A stretch of DNA of 64,000 bases, from the NCBI RefSeq assembly GCF_009676955.1, contig NZ_CP045696.1, positions 1,929,001-1,993,000 of the forward strand. The letters run 5' to 3'. Shown in pieces: positions 33,798 to 42,709 of the stretch. Numbering within the stretch: the first letter of the stretch is position 1; every line of letters starts with the position of its first letter. This DNA comes from Sodaliphilus pleomorphus. GTDB taxonomy: Bacteria; Bacteroidota; Bacteroidia; Bacteroidales; Muribaculaceae. The translations under genes were made by a program, and so were the position numbers. Below the pieces are notes generated by a model. The model saw only the letters and a list, made by a program, of their open reading frames with translations. It was not told the DNA's origin and searched no databases.

Positions 33798-33876
33798 TAG
33801 CTTTGCAGGCACACACTGGCATTTTAGAAACAGAAAAAAGTGCGACGGCCGAAAAAAAAAGTGTGCTCCGAGCTGC

Positions 33877-35100
33877 CTACTTGAAGGTGAGTATCGAGCA
33901 CCGCTCGCGGGTGAGCAGCTGGGCTGCCTGTTGCAGCTGTGCCGCGGTCACGCCTTTTATGCGCTCGATGGTGCGCTCGATGCCGCCCGCCTCGCCCCAG
34001 AAGAGCAGACTCTTGCCGGCGTTCATGGCAGTGAACTCGATGTTGCTCGAGGCCACCACCAGCTGACCGCAATATTGCCGCTTGCAGGCTTCGAGACGCC
34101 TCTCGGCAAGAGGGTCCTGGGCCAGCGCGTCGATGGTGTTGAAGATGATGTCGAGGCTGCGCTTCACGCTCTTGTACTCGCACCCGAAGTAGATCTCGAC
34201 CAGCCCGCAATCGGTGAAGCTGGCTACCGACGACTCTACCGTGTAGACCAGCCCGCGGCGCTCGCGCAGTTGCACGTTGAGCAGCGAGTTCATGCCCGGG
34301 CCTCCCAGCATGTTGTTGAGCAAGGCCAGGGCATAGCGCCCCTCGTCGTAGAGACTGGGCACGCGCGCGCCCACCAGCGTGTGGCTCTGGTGCGAGTCGA
34401 TGTCGACCTCGCGGTGCTCTCTCGCCAGCACGGGCGGCTGCTGGCGCGGGGCCCGGTCGAGCTGGTGGTGCATCGCGCCCAGGTGCTTCTGTGCCAGGGC
34501 AAATACCTTGTCAGGCTGGGCTGGCCCTACCGAGAAAAAGGCCATGTTGGCGGGCACATATTGTGTCTTTATGTAGTGCAGGCAGTCGTCGCTCTCGATG
34601 CGCGCGATGCTCTCGTCGCAGCCCAAGATGTTGTGTCCCATTGGGTTGCCGGCAAATACCATGTCCTCAAAGTCGTCGTAGATGGCCTCGATGGGCGTGT
34701 CGCGGTAGCTGTCGACCTCCTCGAGCACCACGTCGCGCTCGCGCTCGAGCTCGTCGGCCGGAAAGGTCGAGCAAGTGACCAGGTCGGCCAGCAGCTCGAC
34801 GGCCCTTTCCAGGTGGCGGCTCGGGAAGGTGCTGTAGAGCATGGTGCCCTCTTTGGTGGTATAGGCGTTGAGCTCGCCGCCCACGGTCTCCATGCGGTTC
34901 AGTATGTGCCACGCACGGCGGTGGGTGGTGCCCTTGAAGATGGTGTGCTCTACATAGTGGGCCAGTCCCTGCAGCCCCGGTGCGTCGTCGCGGCTGCCGG
35001 CATTCACAGCCAGGCCGCACCAGCCCACCAGGGCGTCGTTCTTGATGTGCACCAGCCGCAGGCCGTTGTCAAGTGTAGCGGTAAATGTTTTTTCCTCCAT
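33877..35100 (-). CDS. M16-family zinc metallopeptidase
   Basis: A 407-residue member of the insulinase/pitrilysin family without signal peptide, thus probably cytoplasmic. The inverted zinc motif HYVEH lies in GLAHYVEHTIFKGT near residue 50, and the distal Glu ligand in the downstream helix ERERDVVLEEVDSYRD near 125. The second, non-catalytic half carries RGLVYTVESSVASF near residue 295 (the usual R/Y pair). About 410 residues is the normal length of single-chain bacterial M16B peptidases. It is 32 bp downstream of the S24 regulator gene and may be in its operon. Confidence 0.88.
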   Translation of the reverse strand: MEEKTFTATLDNGLRLVHIKNDALVGWCGLAVNAGSRDDAPGLQGLAHYVEHTIFKGTTHRRAWHILNRMETVGGELNAYTTKEGTMLYSTFPSRHLERAVELLADLVTCSTFPADELERERDVVLEEVDSYRDTPIEAIYDDFEDMVFAGNPMGHNILGCDESIARIESDDCLHYIKTQYVPANMAFFSVGPAQPDKVFALAQKHLGAMHHQLDRAPRQQPPVLAREHREVDIDSHQSHTLVGARVPSLYDEGRYALALLNNMLGGPGMNSLLNVQLRERRGLVYTVESSVASFTDCGLVEIYFGCEYKSVKRSLDIIFNTIDALAQDPLAERRLEACKRQYCGQLVVASSNIEFTAMNAGKSLLFWGEAGGIERTIERIKGVTAAQLQQAAQLLTRERCSILTFK

Positions 35101-35132
35101 GATGTTTCTTTTCCTCCTTTTTTCGGGCGGCC

Positions 35133-35819
35133 TCAGTTGCGGTTGTCGATGTGGATGATCGACTGCACATACATCAGGTCGCGTATGTCGTCGCGCCGCA
35201 CGTCGATGTCGTCGTAGTTGGGGTTCTCGCTGTGCAGGGTCACCAGCTGCGCGTCGGGGTTCTTGCGTATGTATTTTACCAGCCGGTAGTCGTCGAGCAA
35301 GATGACATAGATTTGACCCCACACGATGTAGCGGGTGCTCGAGAGCTCGCGCACGGCAATCATGTCGCCGTTTCTTATCACGGGTGTCATCGAGTCGCCG
35401 CTCACGCGCACGATGCGGCTGCCGGTGCCTGCCAGGTCGGGCAGGTTGATGCTGCCCACGATGTGCTCGTCGGCAAAGAGCTGGGCACGCGGCGCGTTGC
35501 CGGCTGTGACGTCGATGTCGTAGACGGGTGTGCCCTCGAGGCTGTACTCGATGCCTTGCGGTGCCACGATTGTGGGCGGCCCGGCTGCCGCCTGCTTGGC
35601 ATAGGGCACGTCGCCGCCTGTGAGCAGCCACTCCTTGGATACGCCCAGGTTCACCACCAGGCGGTTGAGCAGGGCATCGCTTATGCTCAGGTGCCCGTTG
35701 AGGTACTTCGACAGGTTGGAGTTGTCGACGCCCAGTTTCTTGGCCAGGGTGTTCTGCTTGTAGCCCAGCTCACTCATAATGTACTTGATGCGGGCGATGA
35801 TGTCGTGGTCGTTGTGCAT
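35133..35819 (-). CDS. XRE-family HTH regulator with S24 (LexA/CI-like) peptidase domain
   Basis: The start at 35819 gives 228 residues. Residues 1-65 are a Cro/CI helix-turn-helix (YKQNTLAKKLGVDNSNLSKYLNGH), and residues about 105-220 are an S24 auto-protease domain with the nucleophile in RVSGDSMTPVIRNGD and the general-base Lys in DYRLVKYIRKN. The linker holds the likely self-cleavage region GNAPRAQLFADE, although the canonical Ala-Gly pair is not obvious. Such proteins repress target genes until cleaved or inactivated by stress. No phage genes surround it, so it may be a host stress regulator. Confidence 0.85.
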   Translation of the reverse strand: MHNDHDIIARIKYIMSELGYKQNTLAKKLGVDNSNLSKYLNGHLSISDALLNRLVVNLGVSKEWLLTGGDVPYAKQAAAGPPTIVAPQGIEYSLEGTPVYDIDVTAGNAPRAQLFADEHIVGSINLPDLAGTGSRIVRVSGDSMTPVIRNGDMIAVRELSSTRYIVWGQIYVILLDDYRLVKYIRKNPDAQLVTLHSENPNYDDIDVRRDDIRDLMYVQSIIHIDNRN

Positions 35820-35872
35820 GATTGTGATGTGACTTTTTTGTGATTTTGTTTGTGTGTTTGTCTGTGTGGTTG

Positions 35873-35904
35873 CAAATTTACCATTTCGGTGGCAATATAC
35901 CAAG
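35873..35904 (-). promoter_or_regulatory. Promoter of the S24 regulator gene
   Basis: CAAATTTA (35873-35880) is TAAATTTG on the minus strand; CAAG (35901-35904) supplies CTTG at 20 bp spacing. Nothing further is visible in the remaining bases to 36057. Confidence 0.6.
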
Positions 35905-36057
35905 TTTTGTGCTGCAATTTTTTTGTAAAAACACATAGTCACGCAATGCGGCCCTCATGCCCGCCCGGTTTTGGTTCCAGACGGCCACAAGGGCCGCACT
36001 ATTGTGTGTGTGACTGGCAGGCGGCCGCAAGGGTTGCACTGCGCAATTCTTGTTTTT

Positions 36058-38904
36058 TTACAGCGTCTTGGCTACCTCCACTTCCTCGAAGGCTTCGATG
36101 ATGTCGCCAGGCTCGATGTCGTTGTACGACTTTATGCTCAAGCCGCACTCGTAGCCGTTGGTCACCTCCTTGGCGTCGTCCTTGAAGCGCTTGAGCGATG
36201 CGAGCTCGCCCGTGTGGCGCACGATGCCGTCGCGTATCAAGCGCACCTTGCACTTGGCCTTGAGCTTGCCCTCGGTGACCATGGCGCCGGCGATGGTGCC
36301 TACCTTGCTGATGTGGTACACTTGCTTCACGGTTGCACTGCCCAGCACCTGCTCCTTGATTTCGGGAGCCAGCATGCCCTCCATGGCTTGTTTCACCTCT
36401 TCGATGGCGTCGTAGATGATAGAGTAGATGCGTATGTCGACACCCTCTTGCTGTGCCGTGCGCTTGGCATCGGCGTTGGGGCGCACCTGGAAGCCGATGA
36501 TGTAGGCATCGCTGGCGGCAGCCAGAATCACGTCGCTCTCGGTGATGGCACCCACGGCCTTGTGGATGACGTTGACCTGCACCTCGGGGGTGGAGAGCTT
36601 GATGAGCGAGTCGCTCAGGGCCTCGATCGAGCCGTCGACATCGCCCTTGACGATGACGTTGAGCTCGTGGAAGTCGCCCAGTGCACGGCGGCGGCCTATG
36701 TCTTCGAGGGTCACACGCTTCTGGGTGCGCAGCCCGAGCTCACGCTGCAGCTGTTCGCGCTTGTTGGCGATTTGGCGGGCCTCCTGGTCGGTGTCCATCA
36801 CGTTGAATTTGTCGCCGGCTGTGGGGGCGCCGTTGAGGCCCAGTATCAGGGCTGGCGACGACGGGCCGGCCTCGGTGATGGGCATGTTGCGCTCGTTGAA
36901 CATGGCCTTGATCTTGCCATAGTGTGTGCCGGCCAGCACGATGTCGCCCTTGCGCAGGGTGCCGTTGTCGACCAGCACGGTGGCGATGTAGCCGCGGCCC
37001 TTGTCGAGCGACGACTCGATGATCGAGCCGGTGGCCTTGCGGTTGGGGTTGGCTTTGAGGTCGAGCAGGTCGGCCTCGAGCAGCACCTTCTCCATGAGCT
37101 CGGGCACGCCTGTGCCCTTCTTGGCACTGATGTCCTGACTCTGGTACTTGCCGCCCCACTCCTCGACGAGGTAGTTCATGTTGGCCAGCTCCTCCTTGAT
37201 TTTGTCGGGGTTGGCGCCGGGCTTGTCAATCTTGTTGATGGCAAACACAATGGGCACGCCGGCTGCCGAGGCATGGTTGAGGGCCTCGACGGTCTGCGGC
37301 ATCACGGCATCGTCGGCAGCCACAATCACGATGACGATATCGGTGACCTTGGCACCGCGGGCACGCATGGCCGTGAAGGCCTCGTGGCCAGGGGTGTCGA
37401 GGAAGGTGATGCGACGCCCGTTGGGCAGCTTCACGTTGTAGGCGCCTATGTGCTGGGTGATGCCGCCAGCCTCGCCGGCAATCACGTTCGACTTGCGTAT
37501 ATAGTCGAGCAGCGAGGTCTTGCCGTGGTCCACGTGACCCATCACCGTCACCACGGGCGGGCGCTGCACCAGGTCCTTGGGATCGTCTTCCTCCTCCTGG
37601 ATTTGCTCAGTCACGTCGGCGCTCTCATATTCGGTCTTGAAACCAAATTCCTCGGCCACCATGTTGATGATCTCGGCATCGAGACGCTGGTTGATCGACA
37701 CCATCACGCCCAGGTTCATGCAGGTGCCTATCACCTTGTTCACCGGCACGTTCATCATGGCAGCCAGGTCGGCAACCGTTACAAACTCGGTGAGCTTGAG
37801 CACCTTCTTCTCGGCAGCCTGCTGGGCGAGTTCCTCGCGCTCCTCCTCACGCACGGCCTCGCGCTTCTCGCGACGCCACTTCGAGCTCTTCTTGCTCTGC
37901 TTGTTTTGGAGCCGTGCCAGCGTCTCTTTCACCTGGCGCTGTACGTCTTCCTCGTTGACTTCGGCCTTGAAGGGGCGTTTTTCTTTCTTTTTGCGCTTGC
38001 TGCCCTGGCCGGCATTGGCATTGCCGCCGTTGTTGCGGTTGTTGCCGTTGCCCGAGAGCTGCTGTGCGCTCTTCTCGATGTCGATTTTCTCCTTGCCTAT
38101 GCGCTTGCGCTTGCGTCGGCCCTCGCCGCCGTTGCCCTGCTGGCCGCCCTGCTTGCTCAAGCGCTCGTTGCGGCGCTCCTCTTTGGTTTTCTTCTTGGGG
38201 CGCGTCGACTGGTTGATGGCGCTCAGGTCGATCTTGCCCACCACATTGATGGTGTTTTTGAGCACGGGGGTGCCATATTCAAATATCTCGGGGTCTTTCT
38301 TCTCGGGCTTGGGGGCAGGCGCTGCGGCAGCAGGCTTCTCGGGCTCGGCGGCCTTGGCTGCTTCGGGCTGCTTGGGCTTGGGCTGCTTGGGCTGCTGTGC
38401 CTCGGTCTTTGGGGCGGGTGCCGCGGGTTTCTCGACCTTGGGCTCGGGCTTGACTTCGACCTTGGGCTCGGGTTTGGCTTCGGCTTTTACTTCGGGTTTG
38501 ATGGCCTCGGGGGCTGGCTGTGGCTTGGGCTGGGCTGCATGAGCGGGCTTGGGCTTGCCGGCAGTGCTCAGGTCAATCTTCCCCAGTACCTTGGGCTTCT
38601 TGATTTCGACCTCGGTCTTGATTTCTTCAACCTTGTGGGTCTCTTCCTTGGCTGCAGTCTCGGCTGCCATGGCGGCCGAAATCTTGGCTTTCTCCTTCTG
38701 CCGCTCGCTGGTGAAGTTCTCCGACTTGAGCTTTTGCTCCATGTCGGGCTTGAACTCTTTCACGAGCAGGGCGTACACGTCCTCGTCGACACGCGCGTTA
38801 GGGCTGCTGGTGTCGACGTCGATGTTCTTTTTGTTGAGAAAATCCTTGATGGTCTGTAGGCCAACGTTTAAATCTTTTACTACTTTGCTTATTTTTATAC
38901 GCAT
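36058..38904 (-). CDS. infB: Translation initiation factor IF-2
   Basis: A 948-residue GTPase that brings initiator fMet-tRNA to the ribosome. The N-terminal IF2_N domain ([14 protein letters not shown]) is followed by about 250 residues of Lys/Pro/Ala/Glu-rich low-complexity linker, a second IF2_N-like part near residue 370, and the G domain from about 450: [10 protein letters not shown] (G1), DTPGHEAF (G3) and NKIDKPGA (G4). Domains II-IV (to [11 protein letters not shown]) complete the protein. Length and linker match Bacteroidota IF-2. In related genomes it forms an operon with rimP and nusA, as here, 130 bp downstream of nusA. Confidence 0.97.
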   Translation of the reverse strand: MRIKISKVVKDLNVGLQTIKDFLNKKNIDVDTSSPNARVDEDVYALLVKEFKPDMEQKLKSENFTSERQKEKAKISAAMAAETAAKEETHKVEEIKTEVEIKKPKVLGKIDLSTAGKPKPAHAAQPKPQPAPEAIKPEVKAEAKPEPKVEVKPEPKVEKPAAPAPKTEAQQPKQPKPKQPEAAKAAEPEKPAAAAPAPKPEKKDPEIFEYGTPVLKNTINVVGKIDLSAINQSTRPKKKTKEERRNERLSKQGGQQGNGGEGRRKRKRIGKEKIDIEKSAQQLSGNGNNRNNGGNANAGQGSKRKKKEKRPFKAEVNEEDVQRQVKETLARLQNKQSKKSSKWRREKREAVREEEREELAQQAAEKKVLKLTEFVTVADLAAMMNVPVNKVIGTCMNLGVMVSINQRLDAEIINMVAEEFGFKTEYESADVTEQIQEEEDDPKDLVQRPPVVTVMGHVDHGKTSLLDYIRKSNVIAGEAGGITQHIGAYNVKLPNGRRITFLDTPGHEAFTAMRARGAKVTDIVIVIVAADDAVMPQTVEALNHASAAGVPIVFAINKIDKPGANPDKIKEELANMNYLVEEWGGKYQSQDISAKKGTGVPELMEKVLLEADLLDLKANPNRKATGSIIESSLDKGRGYIATVLVDNGTLRKGDIVLAGTHYGKIKAMFNERNMPITEAGPSSPALILGLNGAPTAGDKFNVMDTDQEARQIANKREQLQRELGLRTQKRVTLEDIGRRRALGDFHELNVIVKGDVDGSIEALSDSLIKLSTPEVQVNVIHKAVGAITESDVILAAASDAYIIGFQVRPNADAKRTAQQEGVDIRIYSIIYDAIEEVKQAMEGMLAPEIKEQVLGSATVKQVYHISKVGTIAGAMVTEGKLKAKCKVRLIRDGIVRHTGELASLKRFKDDAKEVTNGYECGLSIKSYNDIEPGDIIEAFEEVEVAKTL

Positions 38905-39034
38905 AAAAACTACGTTATTTTTCTATTTAATATTGTTGAAGAAATCGACCGTCGCTGGCCGAAATGAAAACTAAGTGTGTGCGAGTGCGCGATTCTGAAT
39001 GGGGGGCGCGCAAGCAGCGCGTAGCTGCGGCCTC

Positions 39035-40306
39035 CTAGTCCTCAAATTCGGCCTTGAGCACGGCAAGCACGTTGTCGACGGTGCCTTCCTCGAGGTCGGC
39101 CTTGTCGATGAGCTCCTGGCGCGGCGTGCGCAGCACTGCCTTGGCCGTGGCGCAGCCCATGTTCTTCAACGCCTCGATCACCCAGTCGTCGATTTCGTCC
39201 TTGAACTCGTCGAGATAGATGTCTTCCTCGCCTTCCGACTCGAGGTCGCGGTACACGTCGATTTGGTAGCCGGTGAGCATCGAGGCCAGCTTGATGTTGA
39301 GGCCGCCCTTGCCTATGGCCAGCGACACCTCGTCGGGGTGCAGAAACACCTCGGCGTGCTTGCCTTCCTCGTCGAGGCGTATCGACGAGATCTTGGCCGG
39401 GCTCAAGGCACGCTGTATGAAGAGCTGCGGGTTGCTCGTGTAGTTGATCACGTCGATGTTCTCGTTGCGCAACTCGCGCACGATGCCGTGTATGCGGGCG
39501 CCCTTCACGCCCACGCATGCGCCCACGGGATCGATGCGGTCGTCGTAGCTCTCGACTGCAATCTTGGCACGCTCGCCGGGTATGCGGGCCACGGCGCGTA
39601 TCACGATCAGGCCGTCGTGTATCTCGGGCACCTCAAGCTCGAAGAGGCGGCGCAGGAAGTTCTCGCTGGTGCGTGAAACAGTGATCTTGGGGTTGTTGTT
39701 CTTGTTGTCGACGTTGTAGATCACGGCGCGCACGGTCTCGCCCTTGCGGTAGATGTCGGTGGGTATCTGCTGGTCTTTGGGCAGCAGCAGCTCGTTTTTG
39801 TCGTCGTCGAGCAGCAGCACCTCGCGCTTCCACACCTGGTAGACCTCGCCGCTCACGAGCTCGCCCTCCATGTCCTTGAACTTGGTGTAGACGGCATCCT
39901 TCTGCAGGTCGAGGATCTTGCTGGCCAGCGTCTGGCGCAGGTTCAGAATGGCGCGGCGGCCAAATGAGGCAAAGTCGATCTTGCGCGTGTGGTCCTCGCC
40001 CACCTCGCAGTCGGGGTCGGGGTTGTCCTTGTCGTTGCGGGCGTCGGTGAGGCCTATCTGCCTGTTGGGGTTCTCAACCTCGCCGTCGTTCACGATCTCG
40101 AGGTTCTGGTAAATCTCGCAGTCGCCCTTGTCGGGGTTCATGATGACGTCGAAATTCTCGTCGGTGCCGAACATCTTGGCCAGCACGCTGCGAAACGATT
40201 CCTCCAGGACGCTTATCATCGTGGTCTTGTCGATATTCTTGAGTTCCTTGAATTCGGCAAATCTGTCGGCCATGTCGACAGTTTCTTCTTGTTTCTTTGC
40301 AGCCAT
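39035..40306 (-). CDS. nusA: Transcription termination/antitermination factor NusA
   Basis: A 423-residue RNA polymerase-binding factor. The N-terminal polymerase-contact domain (residues 1-130) is followed by an S1 domain (GELVSGEVYQVWKREVLLLD near residue 150) and two KH domains (GACVGVKGARIHGIVREL near 265, LAIGKGGLNIKLASMLTG near 330). It lacks the C-terminal repeats of enterobacterial NusA, as is normal in Bacteroidota. Its start codon is 23 bp from the IS1380-type element; before that insertion it lay about 11 bp after the rimP stop, so the element now separates it from the operon promoter. Confidence 0.96.
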   Translation of the reverse strand: MAAKKQEETVDMADRFAEFKELKNIDKTTMISVLEESFRSVLAKMFGTDENFDVIMNPDKGDCEIYQNLEIVNDGEVENPNRQIGLTDARNDKDNPDPDCEVGEDHTRKIDFASFGRRAILNLRQTLASKILDLQKDAVYTKFKDMEGELVSGEVYQVWKREVLLLDDDKNELLLPKDQQIPTDIYRKGETVRAVIYNVDNKNNNPKITVSRTSENFLRRLFELEVPEIHDGLIVIRAVARIPGERAKIAVESYDDRIDPVGACVGVKGARIHGIVRELRNENIDVINYTSNPQLFIQRALSPAKISSIRLDEEGKHAEVFLHPDEVSLAIGKGGLNIKLASMLTGYQIDVYRDLESEGEEDIYLDEFKDEIDDWVIEALKNMGCATAKAVLRTPRQELIDKADLEEGTVDNVLAVLKAEFED

Positions 40307-40329
40307 AGTTTTGTTTAAACTGTAATTAT

Positions 40330-41926
40330 CCTTAATTCCGCAACACTATAATTTAACTTTATTTATAAGTTCCTGAGCAACAAAAAGTTGCCCAGGATTT
40401 TGCCATGTCAGAATTTTCACTTATCTTAGTGTTGCAAAAAGAAAACAAGCAAAACTCTAATATGACATGGCAAAAATACAAATTAAATCTGAGAAACTCA
40501 CACCTTTTGGAGGAATTTTTTCAATCATGGAGAAATTTGACTCCATGCTTTCACCCGTTATCGACTCAACACTGGGTCAGAGATGCAGCAGTATCTTCGG
40601 ATATCAGTTCAGCGAGATAGTCCGTTCGCTGATGAGCGTTTATTTCTGTGGCGGCTCATGCGTGGAAGACGTAACGTCACAACTGATGCGCCATCTCTCG
40701 TATCATCCTACCCTTCGTACATGCAGCTCTGATACCATCCTCAGAGCCATCAAGGAACTGACACAGGAAAACATCTCCTATACTTCCGACCAAGGCAAGA
40801 CCTATGATTTCAATACTGCAGACAAACTCAACACATTGCTTATAAACGCTTTGGTTTCTACAGGCGAGTTGAAGGAAATTGAGGAATACGATGTTGACTT
40901 TGACCATCAGTTCCTTGAAACGGAGAAGTATGATGCAAAACCGACCTACAAAAAGTTCCTCGGCTACAGGCCTGGCGTATATGTTATCGGTGACAAGATA
41001 GTCTATATCGAGAACAGCGATGGTAACACGAATGTGCGTTTTCATCAGGCAGACACCCATAAGAGATTCTTCGCTCTTCTGGAATCCCAGAACATCCGTG
41101 TAAATCGCTTCAGGGCAGACTGCGGTTCCTGCTCGAAGGAAATCGTCAGTGAGATAGAGAAGCATTGCAAACATTTCTACATCCGTGCCAACCGATGCAG
41201 TTCGCTCTACAATGACATCTTTGCTCTGAGAGGATGGAAGACGGAGGAGATTAACGGCATCCAGTTCGAACTCAATTCCATTCTCGTTGAGAAATGGGAA
41301 GGCAAGTGCTATCGTCTTGTCATCCAGAGACAAAGACGCAACAGTGGCGACCTTGACCTGTGGGAAGGCGAATACACTTACCGTTGTATTCTGACCAACG
41401 ATTACAAGTCATCGACAAGGGACATTGTTGAATTCTACAATCTGCGTGGCGGCAAGGAACGTATCTTTGACGACATGAACAACGGATTCGGTTGGAGCAG
41501 GCTCCCCAAGTCATTCATGGCGGAGAATACTGTCTTTCTTCTGCTTACTGCATTGATACACAATTTCTACAAGACCATCATGAGCAGGCTTGACACCAAG
41601 GCTTTTGGGCTCAAGAAAACGAGTCGCATAAAGGCTTTTGTCTTCAGATTCATCTCCGTACCTGCCAAGTGGATCATGACTGCAAGGCAATACGTGCTGA
41701 ATATCTACACAGAGAACCGAGCTTATGCAAAACCCTTCAAAACAGAATTCGGATAAGAATCCTTTCTTTCCGGTTTGAATCTGCGTATTACCTCAAGTCG
41801 CATCGTGGGGTAAGGGGATGGTGGCTACATATTGATGTTGTGCTGTTGCTTTTTACTGAAAGCTGCTACTAACGACTCATAAATCTACCCTTAATCGTGT
41901 ATTGGATGATAGTTGCGGATTTTAGG
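40330..41926 (+). mobile_element. IS1380-family insertion sequence with 5-bp target duplication
   Basis: The 1597-bp element has terminal repeats CCTTAATTCCGCAAC (40330-40344) and, inverted, CCTAAAATCCGCAAC (41912-41926), 13 of 15 identical, and is flanked by the direct repeat ATTAT (40325-40329 and 41927-41931). A strong stem CCTGAGCAAC/GTTGCCCAGG (40372-40396) near the left end may block incoming transcription. It carries one intact transposase gene and is inserted in the 3' end of rimP. Confidence 0.93.
40467..41756 (+). CDS. IS1380-family transposase
   Basis: A 429-residue DDE transposase. The start MAKIQIKSEKLTPFGGIF is the usual N-terminus of the Bacteroidales IS1380 group; catalytic Asp residues are expected in EYDVDFDHQFLETEKYDA (near residue 150) and FRADCGSCSKEI (near 215), with the final Glu in EFYNLRGGKERIFDDMNNG (near 335). 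No frameshift is seen, so the element could still move. It is transcribed against the host genes on both sides. Confidence 0.93.
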   Translation: MAKIQIKSEKLTPFGGIFSIMEKFDSMLSPVIDSTLGQRCSSIFGYQFSEIVRSLMSVYFCGGSCVEDVTSQLMRHLSYHPTLRTCSSDTILRAIKELTQENISYTSDQGKTYDFNTADKLNTLLINALVSTGELKEIEEYDVDFDHQFLETEKYDAKPTYKKFLGYRPGVYVIGDKIVYIENSDGNTNVRFHQADTHKRFFALLESQNIRVNRFRADCGSCSKEIVSEIEKHCKHFYIRANRCSSLYNDIFALRGWKTEEINGIQFELNSILVEKWEGKCYRLVIQRQRRNSGDLDLWEGEYTYRCILTNDYKSSTRDIVEFYNLRGGKERIFDDMNNGFGWSRLPKSFMAENTVFLLLTALIHNFYKTIMSRLDTKAFGLKKTSRIKAFVFRFISVPAKWIMTARQYVLNIYTENRAYAKPFKTEFG

Positions 41927-42384
41927 ATTATATTTTTAGTGTATTTTATTTCGTCGTAAGCCAGGCTCATGTCGGTCTCAACCAGCTCGGGACGCTTCTT
42001 GCCTTCGGGTTTCACCTTCTGGGTCACGGTCAGGGTGAAGCCGTTGTCGCCGGCGTCCTTGAGTGTGCCCTTGAGCTTGACACCTGCCTTGGTGAGCACC
42101 TCGACGGGGCCGCCCACATTCTTGAGGTAGTGCTGTCGCACCTTGAAAGGCTCGCCTATGCCGTAGCTGCCCACGGTGAGCTCATAGTCCTCGCCCTTGT
42201 CGCGGTCAAATGCGGCCAGCACCTTGTCGTTCACCATCACGCAGTCGTCGATGGTCACGTCGCCCATGCTGTCGATGGCCACGTCGATCACATTGTCGCT
42301 GCTCACCTTCACCTCGACCAGAAACAGCCCCGTGCCGGCCAGGGCCTCGTTTATCACTTGAGCAAGTTGTTGCTTGTCAATCAT
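41869..42384 (-). CDS. rimP: Ribosome maturation factor RimP with IS-derived C-terminus
   Basis: The 171-residue product has the RimP N-domain (VEVKVSSDNVIDVAIDSMGD, then VGSYGIGEPFKVRQHYLKNV) and the C-terminal SH3-like domain (VEVLTKAGVKLKGTLKDAGD). It helps assemble the 30S subunit. The last 18 residues (LKSATIIQYTIKGRFMSR) are encoded inside the IS1380-type element. Removing the element and one copy of ATTAT restores an ending of NIITV and a stop, followed 8 bp later by the nusA start. The core domains are intact, so the protein is probably still functional. Confidence 0.93.
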   Translation of the reverse strand: MIDKQQLAQVINEALAGTGLFLVEVKVSSDNVIDVAIDSMGDVTIDDCVMVNDKVLAAFDRDKGEDYELTVGSYGIGEPFKVRQHYLKNVGGPVEVLTKAGVKLKGTLKDAGDNGFTLTVTQKVKPEGKKRPELVETDMSLAYDEIKYTKNIILKSATIIQYTIKGRFMSR

Positions 42385-42454
42385 TCTCGTGTAGCTTCGT
42401 AATAATATAAAAATGAGAGAACCTTAAGGAGGCCCCCTCGTCTGAATTGCGTTG

Positions 42455-42485
42455 CAAAGGTAGCTACTTTTTTGCAATCATGCAA
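42455..42485 (-). promoter_or_regulatory. Promoter of the rimP-nusA-infB operon
   Basis: CAAAGGTA (42455-42462) is TACCTTTG on the minus strand and CAA (42483-42485) is TTG with 20 bp spacing, 70 bp before the rimP start. The bases from 42486 to 42645 show no feature. Confidence 0.65.
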
Positions 42486-42645
42486 CATTGTGGGGGACAT
42501 TGTGCTTCTTGGCCTTATTTGTTTTGTTAAAAATTTATATTAAATTATGTAAAATTATCTTTATTTAACTCGTTTCGGTCTGTGTCGCCTGCGCTTGACG
42601 GGCTGGTGGCGACGAGACCTGTAACGGCAGTAAAGCGGCACAACG

Positions 42646-42676
42646 TTGTGTAGTTTTAGGAATTTGTGTAATTTTG
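42646..42676 (+). promoter_or_regulatory. Promoter of the yfhO-like operon
   Basis: TTG (42646-42648) and TAATTTTG (42669-42676) are 20 bp apart, 33 bp before the start codon. Confidence 0.65.
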
Positions 42677-42709
42677 GGACAAAATTCTGAAAAAATCAAA
42701 CTCACATAA

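Noticed and set aside
35133..35819. S24 regulator as evidence for a prophage
   Set aside because: No integrase, structural or replication phage gene is near, and both neighbours are ordinary host genes.
35971..38859. A 962-codon open frame antisense to infB
   Set aside because: Same reason: it lacks any recognisable motif and exists only because of the GC-rich codon use of infB.
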